Of a stretch of DNA of 64,000 nucleotides, positions 53,719 to 61,921 are shown one piece after another (positions within the stretch are counted from its first letter, which is position 1; the number at the start of each line of letters is the position of its first letter). The translations under genes and the position numbers were made by a program. The DNA is from an uncultured Pelagibacteraceae bacterium (lineage in GTDB: Bacteria > Pseudomonadota > Alphaproteobacteria > Pelagibacterales > Pelagibacteraceae), in the NCBI GenBank assembly GCA_902625715.1, contig CACOCP010000001.1:186001-250000 (forward strand), written 5' to 3'. The notes beneath the pieces were generated by a model, which saw only the letters and a list, made by a program, of their open reading frames with translations, was not told the DNA's origin and ran no database searches.

Positions 53719-55176
53719 ATGAATAAAATCGCGTGGTTTAGGAACGATCTACGTATATTCAACAATGATGCTTTTAATGAAGCCACTAAATCAGGAAATA
53801 TTCTTCCAATTTTTATTTTTGACAAAGAATATTATAAATTACCAACTTCAAGTTCATTTCATTTAGACTTTTTAAAATCGTCACTAAGGGAATTAACTAA
53901 AACGTTAAGTAAGAAATACAACTCTAAACTCAATATATATTATGGCGATACATTAGAAATCTTAAGTCATTTAATTGATAAATTTAAAATAAATGAAATT
54001 TATTCAAATATAATATTTAAAAATATTTACGTAACCAACTTAGACAAAGAGGTTAGTTTTTTATTTAAAGAAAAAAATGTTAATTGGAGAATTTCTAATC
54101 AATTTGGCGTTCAACTAAACCACAGAATTAGAAATAAATGGTCATATAATTGGAATAAATTTATAAATAACGAACCTATAAGCCCATATATTAATTGCGA
54201 ATTTATTAAAGACGACCATGTTCAAGATTTAACGAAAATAGAAACAAATAATATAGAGGATGGAGATATTCAGGCAGGAGGAAGGAAAAATGCAATAGAA
54301 CTTTTAGACACTTTTCTTAATGATAGATCTGAAAATTATCAGCGTGAAATGTCTTCGCCCATAACGGGTGAAGTTTCATGCTCAAGATTAAGTCCACATA
54401 TTGCATTTGGAAACATTTCAATCACAGAAATATTTAAAAAAACAAATGATAAATTAAAATCTCAATTATCATATACAAAAAAGAAATCTTTAATTGCTTT
54501 TAAAAGTAGACTGGCATGGCACTGCCATTTTATTCAAAAATTATATGATGAACCTGAAATAGAATTTAGAAATATGAATAGCGCTTATAATGGAATTAGA
54601 GAAAATGATTTTAATGAAAAATTTAATGTAGCATGGGAAAATGGAAATACCGGCTTTCCATTTGTAGATGCTTGTATGAGATATCTTAAAAAAAATGGTT
54701 GGATTAATTTTAGAATGAGAGCAATGTTAGTTTCATTTGCCTCATACCAATTATGGTTAGATTGGAAAAAAACTTCAAAACATTTAGCAAGATTATTTAC
54801 TGACTACGAGCCTGGAATTCATTATTCTCAATTTCAAATGCAATCTGGGACAACGGGAATAAACTCGATCAGAATTTATAATCCTATAAAACAATCAACC
54901 GATCAGGATCCAAATGGAGATTTTATCAGAAAATGGGTTCCGGAGTTAAAAAATGTTCCAGGGAAATTAATACATGAACCTTGGAAACTTACATATATTG
55001 AGCAAAAAGGTATTAATATAGAAATTGGTAAAGATTATCCATCTCCTATAGTCGATAATCAATTATCAACAAAAATTGCTAGAGATAAAATTTGGAATAT
55101 TAAAAAATCTACAGAAGCTAAAATTATTTCAGCAGAAGTTCTAAAAAAACATGCGAGCCTATCTCAAAGAAGATAG
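53719..55176 (+). CDS. phr: DNA photolyase/cryptochrome family protein
   Basis: A 485-residue photolyase-type flavoprotein. The N-terminal antenna domain starts [19 protein letters not shown] (residues 4-22). The FAD domain has [18 protein letters not shown] (near 213-230), [41 protein letters not shown] (near 312-338), and [18 protein letters not shown]. It would repair UV pyrimidine dimers with light. The motif set is photolyase-like, although subclass (CPD or other cryptochrome group) is unresolved. It is in line with the 63-aa gene upstream and the DUF4174-like gene 17 bp downstream. Confidence 0.9.
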   Translation: MNKIAWFRNDLRIFNNDAFNEATKSGNILPIFIFDKEYYKLPTSSSFHLDFLKSSLRELTKTLSKKYNSKLNIYYGDTLEILSHLIDKFKINEIYSNIIFKNIYVTNLDKEVSFLFKEKNVNWRISNQFGVQLNHRIRNKWSYNWNKFINNEPISPYINCEFIKDDHVQDLTKIETNNIEDGDIQAGGRKNAIELLDTFLNDRSENYQREMSSPITGEVSCSRLSPHIAFGNISITEIFKKTNDKLKSQLSYTKKKSLIAFKSRLAWHCHFIQKLYDEPEIEFRNMNSAYNGIRENDFNEKFNVAWENGNTGFPFVDACMRYLKKNGWINFRMRAMLVSFASYQLWLDWKKTSKHLARLFTDYEPGIHYSQFQMQSGTTGINSIRIYNPIKQSTDQDPNGDFIRKWVPELKNVPGKLIHEPWKLTYIEQKGINIEIGKDYPSPIVDNQLSTKIARDKIWNIKKSTEAKIISAEVLKKHASLSQRR

Positions 55177-55193
55177 AATTTTGTAATAATTGT

Positions 55194-55748
55194 TTGATGA
55201 CTTTTAAAAAATATCTATGGAAATGTAGGTTGCTAGTTTTAAATACACCCAATTATAGTCATTCAGAATATAAGAGATCAAAAGATTTGTATCAAAAATA
55301 CATTATAGGCTTTCATAAAAGATATATAAAATTAATCACAAAATTAGATAAATCAAAAAAATTTAAAGTTATTTTAATTGGTTTTGATGGCAGAAAAAAA
55401 AATGAATTGGATAAAGTGTATACAAAAAAAATCTTTGAAATAGTTGATAAAATGCCAATGAATAAATTAATTAAAGACAAAAATTTTAAACCCTTAAATC
55501 TTTCCTTATTTTCAGATTATAAACCGGAGACAACTTTAAAAGGATTAGGCTTTAAAGATAAAGCAAAAGCGTTATTTACTGTTTCAGCTATAAAAAAAAG
55601 ACCATTAAAATATCAAGTAAATGTTATCGCTACTATGCTAGGTAGAGCCAAAAATCATCCAAATAAAACAAAAGATATGAATGATGCTATAGTTGTTTTT
55701 GATAAATGGATGGAAAATTATAAAATTAATAAAAAAAGTGAAAAATAA
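55194..55748 (+). CDS. DUF4174-like protein with an unassigned C-terminal domain
   Basis: A 184-residue basic protein. Residues 1-95 resemble DUF4174 (WKCRLLVLNTPNYSHSEY near 10-27, FKVILIGFDGRKKNEL, and EIVDKMPMNKL), a thioredoxin-fold-like domain found in Proteobacteria. Residues 110-178 (TTLKGLGFKDKAKALFTVSA; YQVNVIATMLGRAKNHPNK) are helical and not recognised. It could be a fusion. It overlaps the prepilin gene by 11 bp. The function is unknown. Confidence 0.68.
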   Translation: MMTFKKYLWKCRLLVLNTPNYSHSEYKRSKDLYQKYIIGFHKRYIKLITKLDKSKKFKVILIGFDGRKKNELDKVYTKKIFEIVDKMPMNKLIKDKNFKPLNLSLFSDYKPETTLKGLGFKDKAKALFTVSAIKKRPLKYQVNVIATMLGRAKNHPNKTKDMNDAIVVFDKWMENYKINKKSEK

Positions 55749-56226
55749 AGGTTTTACATTAATAGAGCTCTTAGTTGTTGTAGCTATAATAGGAATTTTA
55801 GCAGCAGTAGGAATAGTTGCTTATAGCGGTTACACCTCAAGTGCAAAAAAAAATAGTTATATAAGCCGTCATGATATCATAGTTAAATTTTTTAAAGCTG
55901 AATTTGAAAAATGCAATATTGGTGAAAAAGTTTATTTAGCAAATGATAACTTGACAGATCAATGTGAAAAAATTTTAGATCCCTCTCAAAGAAATTTAAG
56001 ATTATTAAGAGACATTCTTATAAATCACATAAATATTGTTATGAAATATAAGCAAGACAATGGTGATGTTGCGGCAAGAAAAAAAAATATAAATGCTCCT
56101 CTTTGCAACTATCTTGGTGAAATATGCCTAAAAAGGGACACAGCAAATGAGAGAATTGTAATAGTCAGCAATATTGATAATGATCAAAACAATTATCTAA
56201 CCAATTATCTAGATCTAGATTACTAA
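55738..56226 (+). CDS. Type IV prepilin-like protein
   Basis: A 162-residue pilin precursor. Starting at GTG 55738 gives the short leader MKNKG, then GFTLIELLVVVAIIGILAAV, the class III/type IVa N-methylation and cleavage motif with the essential Glu at +5, and a hydrophobic N-terminal helix. The track start at TTG 55693 adds a leader with no support. The C-terminal part has a Cys pair (CNYLGEIC). Prepilins are cleaved at Gly-Phe and assemble in pili or pseudopili. No pilus machinery is encoded nearby. Confidence 0.85.
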   Translation: MKNKGFTLIELLVVVAIIGILAAVGIVAYSGYTSSAKKNSYISRHDIIVKFFKAEFEKCNIGEKVYLANDNLTDQCEKILDPSQRNLRLLRDILINHINIVMKYKQDNGDVAARKKNINAPLCNYLGEICLKRDTANERIVIVSNIDNDQNNYLTNYLDLDY

Positions 56227-56234
56227 TTATTTTT

Positions 56235-56498
56235 TTGATAATATTATTTATGACTTTATTAAATGATAATATAAAAATGATGCCTTGTTCAGATTTTAGA
56301 ATTTTTTTAAAAAAAATGATTAATGATAAAATCGAAAAAGAATGGACAGAAAACTTTGTAGAAAACTTAAACTTTGTGATGGTATCTAGAAATACTATTA
56401 AAAGAAGGTCTGCCAAGACACTAGTTGTTCCTCTTTTTCTCTTTTTTGGCCTTTCTCTTTTCTTTAAGAGTAAGTTTTGGTTTTTTCATAACACTTGA
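56235..56498 (+). other. ORF of 87 codons, C-terminal part created by the inverted duplication
   Basis: Starts 8 bp after the prepilin gene with a hydrophobic and polar N-terminus (MIILFMTLLNDNIKMMPCSD), about 55 codons not explained by the repeat. From codon 56 on (KRRSAKTLVVPLFLFFG) it reads through the left arm of the inverted repeat, that is the complement of gdhA and of the small basic ORF. It is therefore probably a chimeric or truncated frame. The unique N-terminal part could be the remnant of a second minor pilin-associated gene. Confidence 0.3.
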
Positions 56499-56657
56499 AT
56501 TCCAATTCAAACAATAATCTTAATGTCTAAAAGGTACAGTGGTAAGTCATTTAAAGATTCAAGTGTTATGAAAAAACCAAAACTTACTCTTAAAGAAAAG
56601 AGAAAGGCCAAAAAAGAGAAAAAGAGGAACAACTAGTGTCTTGGCAGACCTTCTTTT
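56400..56657. repeat. Perfect 101-bp inverted repeat with 56-bp spacer
   Basis: Left arm 56400-56500 and right arm 56557-56657 are exact reverse complements over 101 bp. I checked by base-by-base pairing: coordinates of paired bases sum to 113057 throughout. The first mismatches are just outside each arm. The right arm holds the last eight sense codons and stop of gdhA (minus strand) and codons 12-37 plus stop of the 37-codon basic ORF (plus strand). The left arm repeats both in inverted order. Confidence 0.95.
56523..56636 (+). CDS. Small highly basic protein (37 aa) inside the inverted repeat
   Basis: ATG 56523 opens MSKRYSGKSFKDSSVMKKPK and continues LTLKEKRKAKKEKKRNN, rich in Lys with no hydrophobic part. 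The start and first 11 codons are in the spacer; the rest is in the right arm. A partial mirror copy (from its internal Met) exists in the left arm, minus strand (56421-56489). Its stop overlaps the convergent gdhA stop within CTAG. The reading frame has coherent basic helix composition and an upstream start, so it is plausibly real, but there is no recognised family. Confidence 0.5.
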   Translation: MSKRYSGKSFKDSSVMKKPKLTLKEKRKAKKEKKRNN

Positions 56658-58033
56658 GTATAAAATTTTCTAAGTTTCTTCAGAGATAAATAATAAGCAC
56701 TTTCTCTAAAAGATTTTTTAATTTGTTTCTTTACACTAAGTATTTCATTAAAAGAATTTCTCATTGAGTCTTCAAGACCTGAGTTAGTTAAATCAATTTC
56801 ATCAGCACCATGAACAATAGTATTTATTAACTCTGGATCTGTTTTTGTATTTGTTGTTTTTTCTATAAGCTTTATTAATTCTAACAGTTTATGCTCTTGA
56901 TATCTTTTTTCCATTCTACCAAATCTAATGTGTGATAAGTTCTTGACCCATTCAAAATATGAGACAACAACTCCACCAGCATTTACATAAATATCAGGAA
57001 GTACTGTTACTCCTTTATTAAATAATATTCTATCACTTGCAGGATCTATTGGCCCATTAGCAGCTTCAACAATTAGTTTTGTTTTGACTTTCTCAACATT
57101 GTCTTTATTGATAACACCCTCAAGTGCAGCTGGGACTAAAATATCACAATCAACTTCAACAATTTCTTTTGGATTTTTAATAAATTTTCCAAGCTCATTA
57201 TTTTCAATAGTTTTTTTGAATAAGACACATTCGATAAGCTTATTAATATTTATTCCTTTTTCGTTATACAAAATTCCATTGTATTCACCAATTGCGATTA
57301 TTTTTGCATTATCTCTATTATAAAGTTCATAAGCTAAATGTCTTCCAACATTTCCAAATCCTTGTATTACAATTCTATTATCTTTTAAATTTCCATTTAA
57401 TTTTGCTTTTTTAACTTCTTCTTTATTTCTAAAAAATTCTCTTATTACCTCTTCAATACCTCTTCCTGTTGCTTCAGTTCTTCCTGCAATTCCTCCTCCA
57501 TGTCTTGGTTTACCAGTAACACATGCTCTATAATTAATATCTTCTGGTCTTAAAGATTTATAAACATCTTTAATCCACCCCATTTCTCTCTCAGAGGTTC
57601 CAACATCAGGCGCTGGAACATTTATTGCTGGAGAAATAAATCCTTTTTTAATTAATTTTGTTGCAAAAGTTTTTGTAATATTTCTTAATTGATTTTCGTT
57701 GTATTCATTTGGATTTATTCTTAATCCACCTTTAGACCCACCATAAGGAATATCAACTATTGCACATTTATAAGTCATTAATGCTGCAAGAGCTTCTGTA
57801 TCATCTTGATCTACTGAATTTGAATATCTTAAACCACCTTTACTTGGCAAAATATGTTCTGAATGAACTGCTCTCCATCCAGTAAAATTTTTTATTCCAC
57901 CATCAATTTCAACTCCGACATTTACTTTAATTAATGAATGTGTCGCTTTAATATGTTCAAGTAAATCTGGAGTAAGATTTAAATTTTTTGCTGATTGTTC
58001 AACGTAATGGTCTACATTCTTTTTAAAAGACAT
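56633..58033 (-). CDS. gdhA: Glutamate dehydrogenase (Glu/Leu/Phe/Val family)
   Basis: A 466-residue amino-acid dehydrogenase. It has VEIDGGIKNFTGWRAVHSEHILPSKGGLRYSN at residues 41-72, MTYKCAIVDIPYGGSKGGLR with catalytic Lys (near 88), PAINVPAPDVGTSEREMGW, and the dinucleotide fold RIVIQGFGNVGRHLA (near 217). It would convert glutamate to 2-oxoglutarate plus ammonium or the reverse. The C-terminus lies in the right arm of the inverted repeat. It stands alone on the minus strand. Cofactor preference is not clear. Confidence 0.92.
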   Translation of the reverse strand: MSFKKNVDHYVEQSAKNLNLTPDLLEHIKATHSLIKVNVGVEIDGGIKNFTGWRAVHSEHILPSKGGLRYSNSVDQDDTEALAALMTYKCAIVDIPYGGSKGGLRINPNEYNENQLRNITKTFATKLIKKGFISPAINVPAPDVGTSEREMGWIKDVYKSLRPEDINYRACVTGKPRHGGGIAGRTEATGRGIEEVIREFFRNKEEVKKAKLNGNLKDNRIVIQGFGNVGRHLAYELYNRDNAKIIAIGEYNGILYNEKGININKLIECVLFKKTIENNELGKFIKNPKEIVEVDCDILVPAALEGVINKDNVEKVKTKLIVEAANGPIDPASDRILFNKGVTVLPDIYVNAGGVVVSYFEWVKNLSHIRFGRMEKRYQEHKLLELIKLIEKTTNTKTDPELINTIVHGADEIDLTNSGLEDSMRNSFNEILSVKKQIKKSFRESAYYLSLKKLRKFYTKEGLPRH

Positions 58034-58169
58034 TTTCTGATTAAACCAATTTTAATTTGTTTATTAAAGAATATTTATGTTCAATTTAGGTTAATGATAA
58101 GCTTATTAATAATGTAATTTATTACAAAAATCTTAGGAAAAAAGTTAATTGAAGAGAAAACCAAAGAAA

Positions 58170-59072
58170 CTAACTTGTTCTAGTTAAAAGCATAATAGAT
58201 ACACCTGAAATAAATATTAATATTCCAAATAATTCAATTTTAGTTAATTTTTCTTTAAATAAATATTTAGACGATGCAAAACTAAAAAGTATTTCAATTT
58301 GTCCAACTGCTCTAACAAATGATGATTGAATAAGTGTGAATGCATAAAACCAGGAAAGAGTAGCTAAAAAACCAGATAGACCGGCAAAACAACATTCTAA
58401 TTTATTATTATATAATTTTTTAAATTCAGATTTTTCAAAAATAACAAGGTATACAGTTATTATAAATGTTTGAATTAGTAATCCAAAAAATAAAGTACTT
58501 AATGCCTTTTCAAAGTTAGATGAAATATTTTCCAATGATAAGGCAGCAGCTCTAAAACAAACAACACTTAAACCTAAGAACAATCCAGTAATAAGTCCAA
58601 TTAAAGTTGTTTTTGAAAATAAATTTTTAACGAAAAAATTTACATCTTTTATTGTCATTATAATAACCCCAGTGGTTGCTATGACTATACCTATTACGCC
58701 AGAACTATTAAGTTTGTCATTTAATATAATGTACTCAAAAATAGCTACTTGTATTACCTCCGTTTTACTTAATGATGTACCAACTACAAAATTTGAAAAT
58801 TTAAATAAATATAATAGGCTAAAAGTAAATAGAATTTGAAAAACAGAACCAAAAAATGTGAAAAGGATAAAATTTGAATGTGATAAAATTACCGAAATTA
58901 TTTGAAAATTTTGAAAGTAAACAAAAAATAATATTGTAGCGAAAGGTAGGGCAAATACAAACCTAACATAACTAGATGCAATTAAAGAAAGATCTTTATT
59001 TAATTTTTTTTGTAGCGTTGATCGCAAATTTTGGAAAAAAGCTCCAAAAACTGTAAATATAATCCAATTCAT
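58170..59072 (-). CDS. EamA/DMT-superfamily transporter
   Basis: A 300-residue protein with ten TM helices in two EamA repeats. The first half includes LIASSYVRFVFALPFATILFF and ends with LNSSGVIGIVIATTGVIIMTIKD; the second ends with LTKIELFGILIFISGVSIMLLT. DMT proteins export amino acids or other metabolites, or import them. It is divergent from the TRAP dctP gene with 72 bp between the chosen starts. The substrate is unknown. Confidence 0.85.
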   Translation of the reverse strand: MNWIIFTVFGAFFQNLRSTLQKKLNKDLSLIASSYVRFVFALPFATILFFVYFQNFQIISVILSHSNFILFTFFGSVFQILFTFSLLYLFKFSNFVVGTSLSKTEVIQVAIFEYIILNDKLNSSGVIGIVIATTGVIIMTIKDVNFFVKNLFSKTTLIGLITGLFLGLSVVCFRAAALSLENISSNFEKALSTLFFGLLIQTFIITVYLVIFEKSEFKKLYNNKLECCFAGLSGFLATLSWFYAFTLIQSSFVRAVGQIEILFSFASSKYLFKEKLTKIELFGILIFISGVSIMLLTRTS

Positions 59073-59144
59073 AGCTGATTATTAATATTGTATTTATTTT
59101 TAAAGTCGACTTTAATAGTTAAAACTAACAAATTAGAGGAAAAA

Positions 59145-60134
59145 ATGAAAATTTTAAAAAAAATAATATTTTCTTTCATCTTTGTTTCAATTGCGAGTGT
59201 AAGTTTTGCTGAAACAAAAATGAGAATAACGCTTCAACTTCCTTTGAAAGCGCATTTAGGTCAAAATCTATTAGTGTTTAAAAAAGAATTAGAGGCTAGA
59301 TCAGATATTAAAGTTGAAATTTACGACTCTGCTCAATTATATAAAGACAAAGAGGTTCCACAAGCAGTCGGGTCAGGAGCCATTGAAGCGGGTGTTGCGT
59401 CAATTACTAGGTTTGCAGGAACAAACCCTGAAGTAGATATATTTTATTTACCTTTTCTGTTCGACTCTGAGGATAAAATTAGGAAAGCAACAAGCGCTGG
59501 ATCGGAAATTAGAACAATTTTAGATCCTGCTATTGCAAATACTGGAGCAGTACCACTTTATTATCAAGCTTATGGATCGGCAATTATGCTTTCAAATGGT
59601 GGACCAATGAAGTCTCCAGCTGATTTTAAAGATAAAAAAATTAGAGTTTTTGGAAAAACACTTGGAGCTTTCGTAACTTCATTAGGTGGTAAACCAGCAC
59701 TGATTTCAGGATCAGAGCAGTATCTCGCATACCAAAGAAAAACAGTTGATGCCGGTATGACTGGTGTATCAGGTGTAAAATCTAGAAAACTTTATCAAGT
59801 TATGGATACATTAACTGTAACAAATCATGGTGACATTGAATTTGTTGTAGTTGCAAATGATAAATGGCTTAATTCTTTGACACAAAAACAAAGAGATGCA
59901 ATTACAGAAGCATCTAAAGTTGCTGAAAAAGCTGTAAGAGATGACATGGCAAATATTGAAGCTGGAGCTTACAAAGAAGCAAAAGAGAACGGAATGAACA
60001 TTGTGAAATTATCTAGTTCTGAAGTCTCTGCACTTAAAAAAGCATCTTCATCTGTTATTGAAGATTATATTTCTAGAACAGGTGGTTCTGGAGGTGTAGG
60101 AGATAAGCTTGTAAAAGCTGCAAATAAACTTTAA
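59145..60134 (+). CDS. dctP: TRAP transporter substrate-binding protein (DctP type)
   Basis: A 329-residue periplasmic binding protein. I start at ATG 59145 (MKILKKIIFSFIFVSIASVSFA), which gives a signal peptide and has AGAGGA upstream; the track's 19 extra codons begin with TTG. The DctP conserved run includes LKAHLGQNLLVFKKELEARS (mature N-terminus), LFDSEDKIRKATSAGSEIR and KIRVFGKTLGAFVTSLGGKP with the carboxylate-binding Arg (near 164). It would bind an organic acid. A strong terminator sits between it and dctQ. Confidence 0.9.
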   Translation: MKILKKIIFSFIFVSIASVSFAETKMRITLQLPLKAHLGQNLLVFKKELEARSDIKVEIYDSAQLYKDKEVPQAVGSGAIEAGVASITRFAGTNPEVDIFYLPFLFDSEDKIRKATSAGSEIRTILDPAIANTGAVPLYYQAYGSAIMLSNGGPMKSPADFKDKKIRVFGKTLGAFVTSLGGKPALISGSEQYLAYQRKTVDAGMTGVSGVKSRKLYQVMDTLTVTNHGDIEFVVVANDKWLNSLTQKQRDAITEASKVAEKAVRDDMANIEAGAYKEAKENGMNIVKLSSSEVSALKKASSSVIEDYISRTGGSGGVGDKLVKAANKL

Positions 60135-60142
60135 GTAAAATT

Positions 60143-60171
60143 AACCCCGCATAGCCTTATGCGGGGTTTTT
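60143..60171 (+). terminator. Intra-operon terminator between dctP and dctQ
   Basis: AACCCCGCATA-GCCT-TATGCGGGGTT followed by TTT is a perfect 11-pair GC-rich stem with a short T-run. It lies just after the dctP stop and 3 bp before dctQ ATG 60175. Partial read-through would give excess binding protein over membrane subunits. Confidence 0.88.
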
Positions 60172-60174
60172 CTC

Positions 60175-60651
60175 ATGGAAATTTACAACAAGGTCATAAA
60201 ATATTCTGGCTATTTAGCTTCAGCTTTATTTATATCTATTGGATTTATAGTTTCTTATGAAGTTATAATGAGATATTTATTTAACTCTCCTACCGTATGG
60301 GTAAATGAGATATCAAGATTTCTTCAAATTTGGGCAACTTACTTAGCTCTTACATATTCATTTCACAAAAAGGAATTTATTAGAATTACAGTAATTTATG
60401 ACAAATTAAATGATGCTGGAAAAAGATTTTTAGATTTTATTAGTGCTATATTTATACTAACGTTTAGTTGTTTTGTGCTATATTTTGGGTGGTTAATAGC
60501 TTACGACTCTTTAAAAGTTGGGAGAACCAGTTCTACAATTTTAGACGTTCCTTCATTCCTCACAGAATTTGCAATACCACTCTGTTTTGGCTTTTTAGTC
60601 ATAAGAGTGTTCTTAGAAATTATTAATTATTTTAGAGATTTGTTTAAATGA
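60175..60651 (+). CDS. dctQ: TRAP transporter small membrane subunit (DctQ)
   Basis: A 158-residue four-TM protein with the DctQ pattern. SGYLASALFISIGFIVSYEVIMRYLFNSPTVWVNEISRF spans residues 11-49, including the VxxRYxFNxxxxWxxE signature, and YLALTYSFHKKEFIRI follows. It pairs with DctM and the dctP-bound ligand to import organic acids with sodium. It overlaps dctM by 4 bp. Length and motifs are normal. Confidence 0.9.
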   Translation: MEIYNKVIKYSGYLASALFISIGFIVSYEVIMRYLFNSPTVWVNEISRFLQIWATYLALTYSFHKKEFIRITVIYDKLNDAGKRFLDFISAIFILTFSCFVLYFGWLIAYDSLKVGRTSSTILDVPSFLTEFAIPLCFGFLVIRVFLEIINYFRDLFK

Positions 60652-61919
60652 CTGTTGCAATAATTTTATTCATATTATTTTTTGTTCTATTTCTAGGAGT
60701 TCCGATTGCCTTTGGATTAGGAACAATAGGATTAGGATTAATGATTTTTGGTGATATTTCACCATTAATGGTACCCCAGACATTTTACAGTGTTGCTGAC
60801 AATTTTATTTTGTTGGCAGTCCCTATGTTTTTAATGATGTCAAATATTTTGCTAAAGGCTGGAGTTGGAGAAGATCTATTTAACTTTGCACAAAGTTGGG
60901 TTGGTAATTTTCCTGGTGGTTTAGCAATAGCCACAATAGTTTCATGTAGTATTTTTGCAGCAATATCAGGATCTTCTGTTGCTACAGCAGCCACTATATC
61001 AACAGTTGCTTTCCCAGCAATGATAAATAGAGGTTACCATAGAAATTTTACTTTAGGAATTCTTGCAGCTGGAGGGACACTTGGTATTTTAATACCCCCA
61101 TCAATTCCAATGATTGTCTATGCTTTCGTGGTAGAAGAATCTGTTTTAAGCATGTTCCTAGCTGGAATTGGCCCTGGTGTTTGCTTGGCATTATTTTTTA
61201 TTTTCTTTTCAGTAATTTATGTAAAATTTTTTAATAAAGAAGTTGTAAATGTTAAAAGTACTTTAGAGGAAAAAATCAAATACACTAAAAGAGGATTACC
61301 AATTTTATTGATGGCGTTTATTATGCTTGGAGGTATCTATGCAGGCATATATACACCAACAGAAGCTGGTGGAATTGGTTTTTTAATATCATTTATTTAT
61401 GTTGTTGCTAAAAAAAGATTGAATTTTAAAGGTTTTATTGAAGCTGGTCTTGAGACAATGAAAACAACAGTAACAATTTTTATCATTATTGCTGGCGCCA
61501 AAATCTTTGGTAAGGCAATTTCACTTTATAGAATTCCACAAGAATTATCATCATTTATAGTAACCAACATTAATGAGCAGGGTTTATTTATTTTAGTTGT
61601 TTGCATTACATTATTAATATTAGGTTTTATTATGGAAACTCTTTCATTGATACTTATTATGATGCCGATATTTTCTATTTCAATTGCAGCAATGAATATA
61701 GATTTAATCTGGTTTGGAATTATTTTTACACTTATGATTGAGTGTGCATTAATTACTCCTCCTGTAGGATTGAATATTTATGTCCTGCAAGCAATTGGAA
61801 AAGCAAAAATGTCAGAGATAGCGAAAGGCGTAATACCTTTTGTAATAATAATGTTATTTACAGTTTTTGTAGTTTACTTATTTCCTGATTTAGCTTTATA
61901 TATACCTTTTAAATTATAA
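60648..61919 (+). CDS. dctM: TRAP transporter large permease subunit (DctM)
   Basis: A 423-residue 12-TM protein of the DctM family. It has VPIAFGLGTIGLGLMIFGD near residue 19 onwards, GGLAIATIVSCSIFAAISGSSVATAATIS (residues 89-117), GILIPPSIPMIVYAFV, and ALITPPVGLNIYVLQ near the end. It drives sodium-coupled uptake together with DctQ and DctP. Its stop is 2 bp before the lyase gene, so both may be co-transcribed. The substrate is not known. Confidence 0.92.
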   Translation: MTVAIILFILFFVLFLGVPIAFGLGTIGLGLMIFGDISPLMVPQTFYSVADNFILLAVPMFLMMSNILLKAGVGEDLFNFAQSWVGNFPGGLAIATIVSCSIFAAISGSSVATAATISTVAFPAMINRGYHRNFTLGILAAGGTLGILIPPSIPMIVYAFVVEESVLSMFLAGIGPGVCLALFFIFFSVIYVKFFNKEVVNVKSTLEEKIKYTKRGLPILLMAFIMLGGIYAGIYTPTEAGGIGFLISFIYVVAKKRLNFKGFIEAGLETMKTTVTIFIIIAGAKIFGKAISLYRIPQELSSFIVTNINEQGLFILVVCITLLILGFIMETLSLILIMMPIFSISIAAMNIDLIWFGIIFTLMIECALITPPVGLNIYVLQAIGKAKMSEIAKGVIPFVIIMLFTVFVVYLFPDLALYIPFKL

Positions 61920-61921
61920 TT

